Below, piece by piece: positions 42,324 to 50,327 of a stretch of DNA of 64,000 bases. The position numbers and the translations under genes were made by a program. The stretch comes from Streptomyces inhibens. GTDB taxonomy: Bacteria; Actinomycetota; Actinomycetes; Streptomycetales; Streptomycetaceae. The notes beneath the pieces were generated by a model. It did not search any database. It saw only the letters and a list, made by a program, of their open reading frames with translations, and had not been told where the DNA came from. How positions within the stretch are numbered: the stretch's first letter is position 1; each line of letters opens with the position of its first letter. Location of the stretch: positions 1 to 64,000 of the forward strand of contig NZ_QUAC01000485.1 of the NCBI RefSeq assembly GCF_003389455.1, given 5' to 3'.

Positions 42324-43619
42324 TCAGGGCCCCAAACGAGTGAGGGCGCGCCTGATGCGTGTGCCGGCTTTGCTCAAGAGCGATCCCGTCCGGCCGCAGT
42401 TGATCCGCACGAAATGGTTCAGGGGCTCGCCCTCCGCGAAGCGGCTACCGCAGATCGTGGCGACCTTTGCTTCGGCCAGCAGGAACTGATCGGCGGTGCC
42501 GTAGCCCTGCCTCTGGTAGGCGTCGGCGTAGCCCGATAAGTCGACGAACAGGAAGTAGCCTCCCTGGGGAGGGCTGATCCGCAACGAGGGGACTGCATCG
42601 AGCTCTCGCAGCATGGCTTCGAGGTTGATGCGCGCGGCCTTCGCCCTGGAGGTCGCCACCTCGTCCATCTCCGGCTGCAGCGCGATGTGCGTGGCGATCT
42701 GGCCATAGGTGGACGCGAACGATGTGAGGTTGACCTGCGCCCGCGCGGACGCGTCCACGATGTCCGGCGGACCGCAGAGATAGCCGATCCGATCGCCGTG
42801 CATGCCGTAGGTCTTGCCTGGTCCGGTCACTGCCACCGTCCACGGCCGCATGGAGCAGTGGCTGCCGTCGGTGAGCGGAACTTCGATGGCGGCAAACGTC
42901 TTGGCGCGGGCCCCCAAGATATGGGCCTCGTAGGGAGAATCGAACAAGACGTAGATCGGGCTCTCTCCGCGGGCCTCGCGCCGCACGTTGCATCGGGCGA
43001 CAATCTCGGCCAGCGCCGACAGCTCCTCGGTCGAGTAGACCTTGCCGGTCGGGTTGATGCAGTCGCCAAGGACGATGATCTTGGTTCGCTCCGAGATCGC
43101 TCCCTCTAGGGCCGGCGCCGTCAAGCCATCGCGCGCCGTGACCAGGACGGTCTTCGGAGTCGCTTCGTGCAGCCGCACCATGTCCGAGTAGTGCGGCCAG
43201 TTGGGCACGGGAATCACGACCTCGTCGCCTGGATTCAGCAACGCATGGAAGGTTACCGAAATCGAACCCTTCACACCGCCCGGCGTGACCAAGATTTCAC
43301 TGTTCGGATCGTACTTAATTCCGTGTAGGCGAGCCACACGCGCCGCAACGGACTCCAGCAGGAACGGAAATCCTTTGACGGGAGCGAACGCATGGATCGT
43401 GCCGGATTGCGTCTGAACGAACTCGACCACGCCTCGGTCGATCCGGGAATCGGTTGGTGTATCCAGTGCACCGATGCTGAGGTCAATGATCTGATCGTCC
43501 TCGGCGAGTCCGTGATTGAGTGCGGCGAGCTTCGCCGCGGTTCCGTGAGTCGCCGATTCCGGAATGCTCAGGACGGCATTGGAAATGCCACGATTATTCT
43601 GCACGGTGGTACGAGCCAC
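42324..43619 (-). CDS. PLP-dependent class I/II aminotransferase
   Basis: A 431-residue fold-type I PLP enzyme. Visible features: 'DLSIGALDTPTDSRIDRGVV' near the N terminus, 'TPGGVKGSISVTFHALLNPG' (cofactor phosphate), 'GDCINPTGKVYS' (Asn near the ring), 'VLFDSPYEAHI' (Asp/Tyr) and 'VTGPGKTYGMHGDRIGYL' with the Schiff-base Lys. It resembles the aspartate-aminotransferase group, but related enzymes include PLP oxygenases and lyases in amino-acid-derived natural products. It lies 19 bases after the diiron oxidase gene, which points to a shared pathway. Confidence 0.85.
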   Translation of the reverse strand: MARTTVQNNRGISNAVLSIPESATHGTAAKLAALNHGLAEDDQIIDLSIGALDTPTDSRIDRGVVEFVQTQSGTIHAFAPVKGFPFLLESVAARVARLHGIKYDPNSEILVTPGGVKGSISVTFHALLNPGDEVVIPVPNWPHYSDMVRLHEATPKTVLVTARDGLTAPALEGAISERTKIIVLGDCINPTGKVYSTEELSALAEIVARCNVRREARGESPIYVLFDSPYEAHILGARAKTFAAIEVPLTDGSHCSMRPWTVAVTGPGKTYGMHGDRIGYLCGPPDIVDASARAQVNLTSFASTYGQIATHIALQPEMDEVATSRAKAARINLEAMLRELDAVPSLRISPPQGGYFLFVDLSGYADAYQRQGYGTADQFLLAEAKVATICGSRFAEGEPLNHFVRINCGRTGSLLSKAGTRIRRALTRLGP

Positions 43620-43638
43620 CTCTCTCCCGCTGCGGAAT

Positions 43639-44400
43639 TCAACTCGTGGACGTGGCCTTGTACATCGCGTTCCACATCTCCAGTTGAATGTTCAGGGTCT
43701 CTGTGGCGCCATAGGCGATCTCGGCAACGTCCGCATCGGTATGGCAGTTGTTCAGGACGCACTTTCTTGCATCGGCGGCGTGGCGTTCCTCGACGCCCTC
43801 CTGGCCGACGTGGACGTTGAAGTAGACCTCGACATTGTCAACGAACTCAGATTCGGGCAGCTCGTTGCTGCTGTTGCGGAACGCCGTACGGCAGACCTGC
43901 AACATCTTGTCGGCGTGGGACTCCAGGGCCATCGCGACGCCCAGCATGCGGTGGTAGCCGGCGCCCAGCAGCTCCAGGGTGCGCTCGCGGTACGCGAACG
44001 TCTCGGGGATGACCAGATTGCTGTTCCGTGCCTCCCTCACGAGCAGCGGCGGCAGGCCGAACTCGACCTGGCCGTACAGGTTGTGGGCGTTCTCCATCAG
44101 CACCTCGTGGCAATGAGCAGCCTCGCCGTTCCCGGTCTCCTCGTTGAGGATGTAGGAAAACAGGACCAGCGTGTCACGATCGTCGCTGGCTGCCGCCTGC
44201 GCGCACACGTGGGCGATGCCTTTGACCGTACCCTCGGTTCGATGGAAGAAATTTGCCCGGTGAAAGTCGTAGGTCCGGCTATTCCATGGCGAGTTCTCGA
44301 GGAACTTGAAGTAATCATTGTTGTAGACGTCGTGTCGCTCCAACTCGTCCATGAGTGAGGTGACTTGATCGTGAAGTGCGATTCCCGTGCTTGTCGCCAT
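43639..44400 (-). CDS. Haem-oxygenase-like diiron oxidase (HDO)
   Basis: A 253-residue all-helical protein of the TenA/haem-oxygenase-like superfamily. Candidate metal ligands are Glu93/His96 in 'EETGNGEAAHCHEVLM', Glu160 in 'MALESHADKM', and His197 with nearby Glu201/Glu204 and His207 in 'NVHVGQEGVEERHAAD'. This is the spacing of the 'iron-containing redox enzyme' group (UndA, BesC, SznF and RohS relatives), which perform N-oxygenation, C-C cleavage or desaturation. GGGGG precedes ATG 44400. First gene of an operon with the aminotransferase and the truncated FAD protein. Substrate unknown. Confidence 0.8.
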   Translation of the reverse strand: MATSTGIALHDQVTSLMDELERHDVYNNDYFKFLENSPWNSRTYDFHRANFFHRTEGTVKGIAHVCAQAAASDDRDTLVLFSYILNEETGNGEAAHCHEVLMENAHNLYGQVEFGLPPLLVREARNSNLVIPETFAYRERTLELLGAGYHRMLGVAMALESHADKMLQVCRTAFRNSSNELPESEFVDNVEVYFNVHVGQEGVEERHAADARKCVLNNCHTDADVAEIAYGATETLNIQLEMWNAMYKATSTS

Positions 44401-44974
44401 CTTGCTTCTACCCCCATTGCATGCAGGTTTTGAATCGTGGCCAATGAAATCTTCGGATTGACGCACGATCCACTGGATGAATGCCTTACCGACGCCGTCG
44501 GTCGGAGTGATCACCGCCAGAAGCCGTCGTGGCGGCGGCTATGCCGGCGAAGTGCGAGATGTCCCCCGCAGATGCACCCTCTGACATGAGAACCGTTCGG
44601 ATCCGAGGGAAGCTGTCCATACCCTGCGGATGAAGAAAACATCACTCCCTCCCATTTGCTACACCACGTCACGAAGAGTCGAGACGCAGCTCGGACAGGA
44701 CCATAGACATGCAAAGGCATCTCTCCCGATGAAGGCGGACGGAGCCCTGCAGGAAGATCCACCCTCCAGGCAAGCCACGATGACCACTCCAGCTCGGTCG
44801 CAATCCACGGTGGCGTAGGGACCGTTACCAGGAACAGGTCGCAACCGGCCATATCGGCCATGGGGACCATCGGAGCAGCCGGTATCGGTGAGATCGATCA
44901 TGGATGCCCAAGGGTGATCCGCCACAGCACAGGCGGAATGTTTCGTGCGGGCATCGAGGGAAAGAGCCGCGATG
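44401..44974. other. Gap upstream of the oxidase operon
   Basis: About 570 bases containing the presumed promoter of the minus-strand operon. A minus frame at 44511-44870 reads 'DLFLVTVPTPPWIATELEW', with some coding character but no family match. I see no secure gene. Confidence 0.35.
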
Positions 44975-45130
44975 ACTCGCGGCGGATGGTTACGTCCGCT
45001 GCATGCCCCAGTGGAATTTCCAACTGATGAGCAGGCCGAGGCGTACGGAAGATTCGCCGAGGAGCCGACGCGGCCCGAGCTGGAGCGATTCTGCTTCCTG
45101 GACGATGCGGACCGGGACCAGTACCGGGAT
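44975..45130 (+). pseudogene. Tn3-family transposase N-terminal fragment (DUF4158)
   Basis: The + frame reads 'PVEFPTDEQAEAYGRFAEEP' followed by 'TRPELERFCFLDDADRDQ', the start of the DUF4158 domain that opens actinobacterial Tn3-family transposases. Homology then ends ('YRDVLPHDARTM' onward is unrelated) and the frame stops at 45235. Less than 60 residues of a roughly 1000-residue protein remain. Confidence 0.6.
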
Positions 45131-45304
45131 GTCCTGCCGCACGACGCGCGCACCATGTACGACCTCCCGGGCGAGATCGTCGCGTGCGCCGCGGACGTGG
45201 CGCTCACCGCACCGCGCGGCGACGCAGCCTTATAACCTGGTCGGAGCGCTCGGGCGCGTGCGGAATACTGTCGTACACAACTGCTGGCACAGGTGGGGGT
45301 ATTG

Positions 45305-47416
45305 GTGCGACCGCTGGCGAAGGGCGATCCGCAGCAGGTCGGCCCGTTCCGGATCATCGGGTTGCTCGGTGGCGGCGGCATGGGGCGGGTCTATCTCGGC
45401 CGCGCGACGGACGGGCGGACGGTAGCGGTGAAGACCGCGCGCGCCGAACTCGCCGACGACCGGGGCTTCCGGACGCGTTTCGCCCGTGAGGTGGCCGCCG
45501 CCCAGCGGGTGGGCGGGCCGTTCGTGGCGCCGGTGGTCGACGCCGCGCCGCACGACGACATGCCCTGGATGGCGACCGACTACGTGCCGGGTGTCTCGCT
45601 GACCGATGCGGTGCACGACTGCGGGCCGCTGCCCGAGCACACGGTGCGGCTGCTGACGGCCGGCCTGCTGCACGCCCTGACGGCGGTGCACGCGCACGGC
45701 CTGGTGCACCGCGACCTCAAGCCGTCGAACATCCTGCTCACCGCCGAGGGCCCACGCGTCATCGACTTCGGCATTGCGCACTCCGCCGCGGACACCGCCC
45801 TGACGATGACTGGTACCGCCCTCGGCACCCCGGGGTTCATGGCGCCCGAGCAACTCGTCATGACGGGCCCCAAGGTCACGGGCGCGGCGGACGTGTTCGC
45901 GCTCGGCGGGGTGATCGTGTTCGCGGCGACGGGCGGCGGTCCGTACGGGAACGCCGAGCCGCAGGTCCTCATGTACCGCACCGTGCACGAGGAGCCGCAG
46001 CTCGACGAACTCCCGGACAGCCTCCAGAAGTTGGCGGCGGCCTGTCTGGCAAAGGAGCCGGAGCGGCGGCCCGCTCTGCCCGCCCTCATGGCGCGGGTGG
46101 GCGCACCAGGCCCGTACGGCGACTGGCTGCCGGAGCCCGTCGCCGTACAGCTGCGCCATCTGTCCGCGCAGCTCGGCGACCCCAGGTCCCCGGGCACGTT
46201 CACGCTGCGGCCCCCGGCCGAGAGGCCCGCCGACGTCGCCTTCGACCAGCTGCCGACCAGCACGACGGCGGACGGCGCACCGCCGCCCCCACTGCCGTGG
46301 CCCGCGCACACCCCCACGCCCCCGCTGCCCGCTACTCCGCCCCAGGGCCAGTACGGCCCCACCCCGCCAGTGGGACCGCACGACATCCCCCCGGCCCACT
46401 CGCCGCACACCCCCAGGCAGACCGCGTCCCCGGGGCCGAGCCGACGCCGTGTGCTCGCCGCGCTGTCCGCCGTCGGGGTCGCAGCCGGCGGCGGGGCGCT
46501 GGCCTGGACGCTGTGGCCGGACGGCAGGGACGGCGGCAGTGGCGGAACGAGCGCCGGGGACAACCCCGGCGGCGCCAAGAACTCGTCCGGCAGCTCCCAG
46601 CCCAGCAGGAACCCTACGGCCGCCGGGACACCGTCCGGCCGGTTGCCGAAGGAGATACGCGACAAGGGCACCGTCACCGTCGGCTCGGACATCGCCTACA
46701 CGCCCATGGAGTTCGTCAGGGACGGCGAGCCCGCCGGTGTCGACGTCGACCTCGCGAACGCCCTCGGCCGTGAGCTCGGCGTGCGCTTCGAGTTCAAGAA
46801 CGCCACCTTCGACGCCCTCCTCGCCGGCCTGAACGCGGGCCGCTTCGACCTGGTCATGTCGGCGATGGCCGACACCAAGGACCGTCAGGAGGGACGCGTG
46901 AACGGCACGAAGACCGGCAGCGGCGTCGACCTGATCGACTATTTCAGGGCCGGGCTCGCGCTCGTCGTCCGCAAGGGCAACCCGGAGGGCATCAAGACCC
47001 CCGGGGACCTGTCCGGCAAGACGGTCGCCGTCCAGCGCGGCACGCTCGCCCGTGACTACCTGGACGAGCTGAGCCGGAAGGCCCCCAAGAAGTTGAAGAT
47101 CAGGGAGTTCGACTCACCGGCCGAGGTCTACGACGACGTCGCCAAGGGCCGGTCCACGGCCTGCCTCGACGACTTCCCGGTCGCGGCCCACACCGCCGCC
47201 GCCCACTCAGGCGGCGGCGTCCTCGAACTCGGCGGCGAACAGTTCGACCCCCTTCTCTATGGCATAGCCGTCGCCAAGACCCACACGGCCCTGCGCGACG
47301 CCGTGCGGGAAGCCCTCGACCGCCTCATCATGAACGGCGAGTACGCGAAGATCCTCAAGAAGTGGTACGTCGAGGACGGCGCGGTGACGCGGGCGGTCGT
47401 CAACGGGGGCCGGTAG
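45305..47416 (+). CDS. Ser/Thr kinase fused to solute-binding domain
   Basis: A 703-residue one-pass membrane kinase. The kinase domain (15-265) has 'LLGGGGMGRVY', ATP-binding Lys43, 'HRDLKPSN' (Asp136), 'DFG' (153-155) and 'GTPGFMAPE'. A Pro-rich juxtamembrane (300-378) leads to one membrane segment (about 380-402, after RRR). The extracytoplasmic region has a Ser/Gly linker and a complete family 3 solute-binding fold (444-695): 'GTVTVGSDIAYTPMEFV', 'GVDVDLANALGRELGVRFEF'. In most kinases of this type the sensor is PASTA or a repeat; here it is an amino-acid-binding-type domain. GTG 45305 follows AGGTGGGGG; GTG 45293 is possible. Confidence 0.92.
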   Translation: MRPLAKGDPQQVGPFRIIGLLGGGGMGRVYLGRATDGRTVAVKTARAELADDRGFRTRFAREVAAAQRVGGPFVAPVVDAAPHDDMPWMATDYVPGVSLTDAVHDCGPLPEHTVRLLTAGLLHALTAVHAHGLVHRDLKPSNILLTAEGPRVIDFGIAHSAADTALTMTGTALGTPGFMAPEQLVMTGPKVTGAADVFALGGVIVFAATGGGPYGNAEPQVLMYRTVHEEPQLDELPDSLQKLAAACLAKEPERRPALPALMARVGAPGPYGDWLPEPVAVQLRHLSAQLGDPRSPGTFTLRPPAERPADVAFDQLPTSTTADGAPPPPLPWPAHTPTPPLPATPPQGQYGPTPPVGPHDIPPAHSPHTPRQTASPGPSRRRVLAALSAVGVAAGGGALAWTLWPDGRDGGSGGTSAGDNPGGAKNSSGSSQPSRNPTAAGTPSGRLPKEIRDKGTVTVGSDIAYTPMEFVRDGEPAGVDVDLANALGRELGVRFEFKNATFDALLAGLNAGRFDLVMSAMADTKDRQEGRVNGTKTGSGVDLIDYFRAGLALVVRKGNPEGIKTPGDLSGKTVAVQRGTLARDYLDELSRKAPKKLKIREFDSPAEVYDDVAKGRSTACLDDFPVAAHTAAAHSGGGVLELGGEQFDPLLYGIAVAKTHTALRDAVREALDRLIMNGEYAKILKKWYVEDGAVTRAVVNGGR

Positions 47417-47635
47417 GGCGGCCGTGCTCAGCTCGGCGGGCCGGGCTTCGCGGGGCGTTGGCGTGGCCAGGCCTGGAACGACACACACCCGAGCAGAGCA
47501 CCGTCCCGGGGGTGGCCCCCCGTCTCGACAGGTCCCTGTATCGCGCACAACGCCGTTTCCGAGCAGGCCCGTTGGCCCCGGACGCAGGCACACCCCAGGG
47601 CGTGTTCGCAAAGTCGTTGGTCCCGTTGCCTGTCC
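47417..47635. other. Gap ending in an insertion-sequence remnant
   Basis: About 220 bases after the kinase. No gene. GCGTGTTCGCAAAGTCGTTGG at about 47598 onwards looks like the outer end of the IS5-type remnant that follows. Confidence 0.4.
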
Positions 47636-47765
47636 GTGGTGCGTCGTCATCAACTGACTGACCAGGCATGGGCTGTGATCGAGCCGCTGTTGCCGCGGTC
47701 GCGGATGGGTCGTCCTGTCCGTGACCGGCGACAGGTCGTCAACGGGATCTTGTGGAAGCTCAGGC
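47636..47765 (+). pseudogene. IS5-type transposase N-terminal fragment
   Basis: The frame reads 'RRHQLTDQAWAVIEPLLPRS' and 'GRPVRDRRQVVNGILWKL', the opening of an IS5-family transposase, then breaks off into sequence belonging to the opposite-strand gene. About 43 residues remain. Confidence 0.65.
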
Positions 47766-47767
47766 CA

Positions 47768-48079
47768 GGTCGTCCCGTCAATGACCGCACCTGGCGGGAC
47801 GGGATCAGGGAAGCGGTCCACCACCTCGCGCAGACTCTCGCGGGCGATGACGTCACGCAGCATCTCGACGGGATGTTCGGCGTGACCGTCGTGGCGAAGC
47901 CGCTGGCTGACGAACACGCTGCCGGTCCAGTAGCAGTTCCTGGCGTGCCAAGTGCCGGGCGGGGCATCGGGGTTGACCCGGCGGTATTGCCACTGGGCGT
48001 CCTTGGTCTCGACGACGTACTGGCCGACGTACCAGGCGGCCGTGATCCAGGTCGTATGCTGGTCGGCTATGGGAGGCAC
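47768..48079 (-). pseudogene. Hypothetical protein truncated by the IS fragment
   Basis: A minus-strand frame with strong codon bias reads 'WITAAWYVGQYVVETKDAQW', 'CYWTGSVFVSQRLRHDGHAE' and 'MLRDVIARESLREVVDRFPD', ending where the IS5 remnant begins. GTG 48079 with GGAG upstream is the likeliest start, giving roughly 103 native residues. It is rich in Trp/Tyr with beta-strand alternation. No family recognised; its C terminus is lost. Confidence 0.5.
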
Positions 48080-48200
48080 TCCGCACGAGGTCAGCGAATG
48101 GCGCCAGGGACGCAACCCGCAGCGCCGGAAAATCGGGGTGCTCGGCTGGGCGCTGCTGATCGGGCTCATGGTCGCGCTGTTCACCCTGTGGCCGAGCTGA
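48069..48200 (+). CDS. Possible 43-residue single-pass membrane peptide
   Basis: ATG 48069 encodes 'MGGTPHEVSEWRQGRNPQR' followed by a basic RK pair and one hydrophobic helix, 'GVLGWALLIGLMVALFTLW', ending PS. The layout (short polar N terminus, positive charges, one membrane helix) is that of many tiny actinobacterial membrane proteins. It has no strong ribosome site and overlaps the start of the opposite-strand fragment by 11 bases. Confidence 0.4.
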   Translation: MGGTPHEVSEWRQGRNPQRRKIGVLGWALLIGLMVALFTLWPS

Positions 48201-48541
48201 CTCATAGACCCGCGCCTGCGGACCTGTTCGCACGACATCCGGCCCGCGCCGGTCGCCGTCTCAGCCTGAGTTACATCCCCCGGGCCGCGACGACCACCGC
48301 CACCACGAACGTTCCCGCCACGAAGCCCGTCCTCGCGAACCGCCGCTTGTCACGCCGCAGCGCTGGCGACCGCTGAAGCCGGCACCGGCGGCGAACTTCC
48401 CACGACGAGCGACCTCCCCACGACGATGGATCGCCGAGCGGACGTTCGGCCGGTTCATGAACCACCGCCGTCCCGCCCGGTGGCCGGATGTGACAGATAG
48501 CCGTCATTGCCGTCACGGGGTGGGGCAGTAACGATGGATGC
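48201..48541. other. Gap with an IS5 C-terminal scrap
   Basis: About 340 bases. A + frame near 48420-48480 reads 'RWIAERTFGRFMNHRRPA', the conserved C-terminal block of IS5-type transposases, so it may be the other end of the element seen at 47636. Nothing else supported. Confidence 0.4.
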
Positions 48542-49525
48542 ATGCCCATCCCTCACCGTGTCGTCATCGCGGTCTTCCCGGATGTCGACCTGCTCGACGT
48601 CACCGGCCCGGCCGAGGTTTTCGCCCTGGCCAACCGGGTGACCGGGGGCCGGGCCGGCTACGAGGTCCGCCTGGCCGGACCCGAGGCCGGCCCGGTCGTC
48701 ACGTCGGCCGGAGTGCGCCTGCTGGCGGACCTGGCCTTCGCCGAGGTGGGAGCCGCTGTGGACACCCTGCTGGTGCCCGGCGCGGTGGACCTGAAGCCGG
48801 ACGGCCCGGTGGCTCGGGTCGACAACACCGTGGTGGAGTGGGTGAAGGCCACGGCGCCGCACGCCCGGCGGATCGCGTCGGTATGCGTGGGCGCGCACCT
48901 GCTCGCAGCGGCCGGGCTGCTCGACGGGCGGCGGGCGACCACACACTGGTCGACCGCGGCACAGCTCGCGGCCGAGCACCCTCAGGTGAGGGTCGATGCC
49001 GACCCGATCTTCATCCGCTCCGGCCGGGTGTGGACCGGCGCGGGCATCAGTACCTGCATGGACCTGACGCTCGCCCTGGTGGCCGAGGACCACGGCGAGG
49101 AACTGGCCCTGGCCGTGGCCCGGCAGCTTGTGGTGTACCTCAAGCGGCAGGGCGGCCAGAGTCAGTTCAGCGTGCCGCTGAGCCGGCCCCCGGCGGCCCG
49201 CAGGGACATCGACGAGCTGCGTGTGTTCATCACCGAGCACCTCGACGACGATCTGTCGGCGACAGCGCTGGCCGGTCGCATGTGCCTGAGCGAGCGCCAT
49301 TTCGCCCGGGTCTTCCGCCAGGAGACGGGCACCGGCCCGGCCGCCTATGTGGAAGCAGCCCGGGTCGAAGCGGCCCGCCGCCTGCTGGAGGCCACCGACC
49401 GGCCACTGGAGCAGATCGCCGCAACCGTCGGGATGGGCTCGGTGGAAACGCTGCACCGCGCCTTCCGCAAACAGATCAGTACCACCCCGGCCGCCTACCG
49501 CCGCCGCTTCCGCACCACTGTCTGA
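48542..49525 (+). CDS. GlxA-type AraC regulator with DJ-1/PfpI domain
   Basis: A 327-residue regulator. The N-terminal DJ-1/PfpI-like domain (5-180) begins 'HRVVIAVFPDVDLLDVTGPA' and keeps a cysteine at the nucleophile elbow ('IASVCVGAHLLAAAG', Cys115). The C-terminal AraC domain (210-325) has two helix-turn-helix motifs ('LSATALAGRMCLSERHFARV'; 'LEQIAATVGMGSVETLHRAF') and ends 'TTPAAYRRRF'. The isochorismatase-like gene 82 bases downstream on the same strand is a likely target or operon partner. Effector unknown. Confidence 0.9.
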   Translation: MPIPHRVVIAVFPDVDLLDVTGPAEVFALANRVTGGRAGYEVRLAGPEAGPVVTSAGVRLLADLAFAEVGAAVDTLLVPGAVDLKPDGPVARVDNTVVEWVKATAPHARRIASVCVGAHLLAAAGLLDGRRATTHWSTAAQLAAEHPQVRVDADPIFIRSGRVWTGAGISTCMDLTLALVAEDHGEELALAVARQLVVYLKRQGGQSQFSVPLSRPPAARRDIDELRVFITEHLDDDLSATALAGRMCLSERHFARVFRQETGTGPAAYVEAARVEAARRLLEATDRPLEQIAATVGMGSVETLHRAFRKQISTTPAAYRRRFRTTV

Positions 49526-49607
49526 GAGCTCCCCCGGCGTACGAGTCCCCGCGCCCGCGGTGGCTTTCCCGTGCCCATTTTCCAACGCCCGAAAGGTGCC
49601 TGTTTCC

Positions 49608-50210
49608 ATGACTGCCTCCATGCCGCTGCGTGACGTCATCGGCCTCGACAACACGCTGCCCCGGCTCAGCGAGACCACTCTGATCATGATCGATTTCCAG
49701 AACACCTACCGCACCGGTGTCATGGCCCTCGACGGCCCCGAGCCCGCCCTGGCCGCCGCGGCCCGTCTGCTCGCCGCCGCCCGCTCGTCCGGCACGCCGG
49801 TCATCCACATCGTCAACGGCGGTGGCGAAGGCACCCCCTACGACATCCGTGCCGAGATCGGTGCCATCAGTGCCGAAGTGGCCCCTGCTGACGGCGAGCC
49901 GGTCGTGGTCAAGCAGTTCCCCAACGCCTTCCACGGAACCGACCTGGAAAAGACCCTGCGCGACCTCGACGCCGGCCCGGACCTGGTCCTGGCCGGTTTC
50001 ATGACCCACATGTGCGTCACCTTCACCGCCCAGGGCGCCTTCAACCTCGGCTACCGGCCCACCGTCGTCGCCGAAGCGACCGCCACCCGCTCCCTGGCAG
50101 CACCCGACGGCAGCACCGTGCCCGCCACCACCCTCCAGACAGCAAGCCTGACCACCATCGCCGACCTCTTCGGCACCGTGGCCCCCACCGTCGAACACCT
50201 CACCATCTGA
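49608..50210 (+). CDS. Isochorismatase-like cysteine hydrolase
   Basis: A 200-residue enzyme of the isochorismatase/nicotinamidase fold. The catalytic triad is visible: Asp29 ('LIMIDFQNTY'), Lys102 ('VVVKQFPNAF') and Cys136 ('GFMTHMCVTFTAQGA'), with the cis-peptide region before the Cys. The Lys and Cys contexts suit amide hydrolysis; the specific substrate is not evident. ATG 49608 lies in CGAAAGGTGCC-type context with a weak ribosome site. It follows the GlxA-type regulator, as many such hydrolases do. Confidence 0.88.
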   Translation: MTASMPLRDVIGLDNTLPRLSETTLIMIDFQNTYRTGVMALDGPEPALAAAARLLAAARSSGTPVIHIVNGGGEGTPYDIRAEIGAISAEVAPADGEPVVVKQFPNAFHGTDLEKTLRDLDAGPDLVLAGFMTHMCVTFTAQGAFNLGYRPTVVAEATATRSLAAPDGSTVPATTLQTASLTTIADLFGTVAPTVEHLTI

Positions 50211-50327
50211 CCCGGCCGAACTGGCCGAGCCCCAAAGAAGGCGGCCGGTGAGGCTCATAGTCACCGATCAGGACGCCCATCTCAGGGGATCTTGCTTCGG
50301 TTGTGAGGCCGGCCCCCAGGTGGGCTG

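Noticed and set aside
44511..44870. 119-codon minus-strand ORF upstream of the oxidase operon
   Set aside because: Some coding look but no motif, uncertain start, and overlapping frames look equally plausible.
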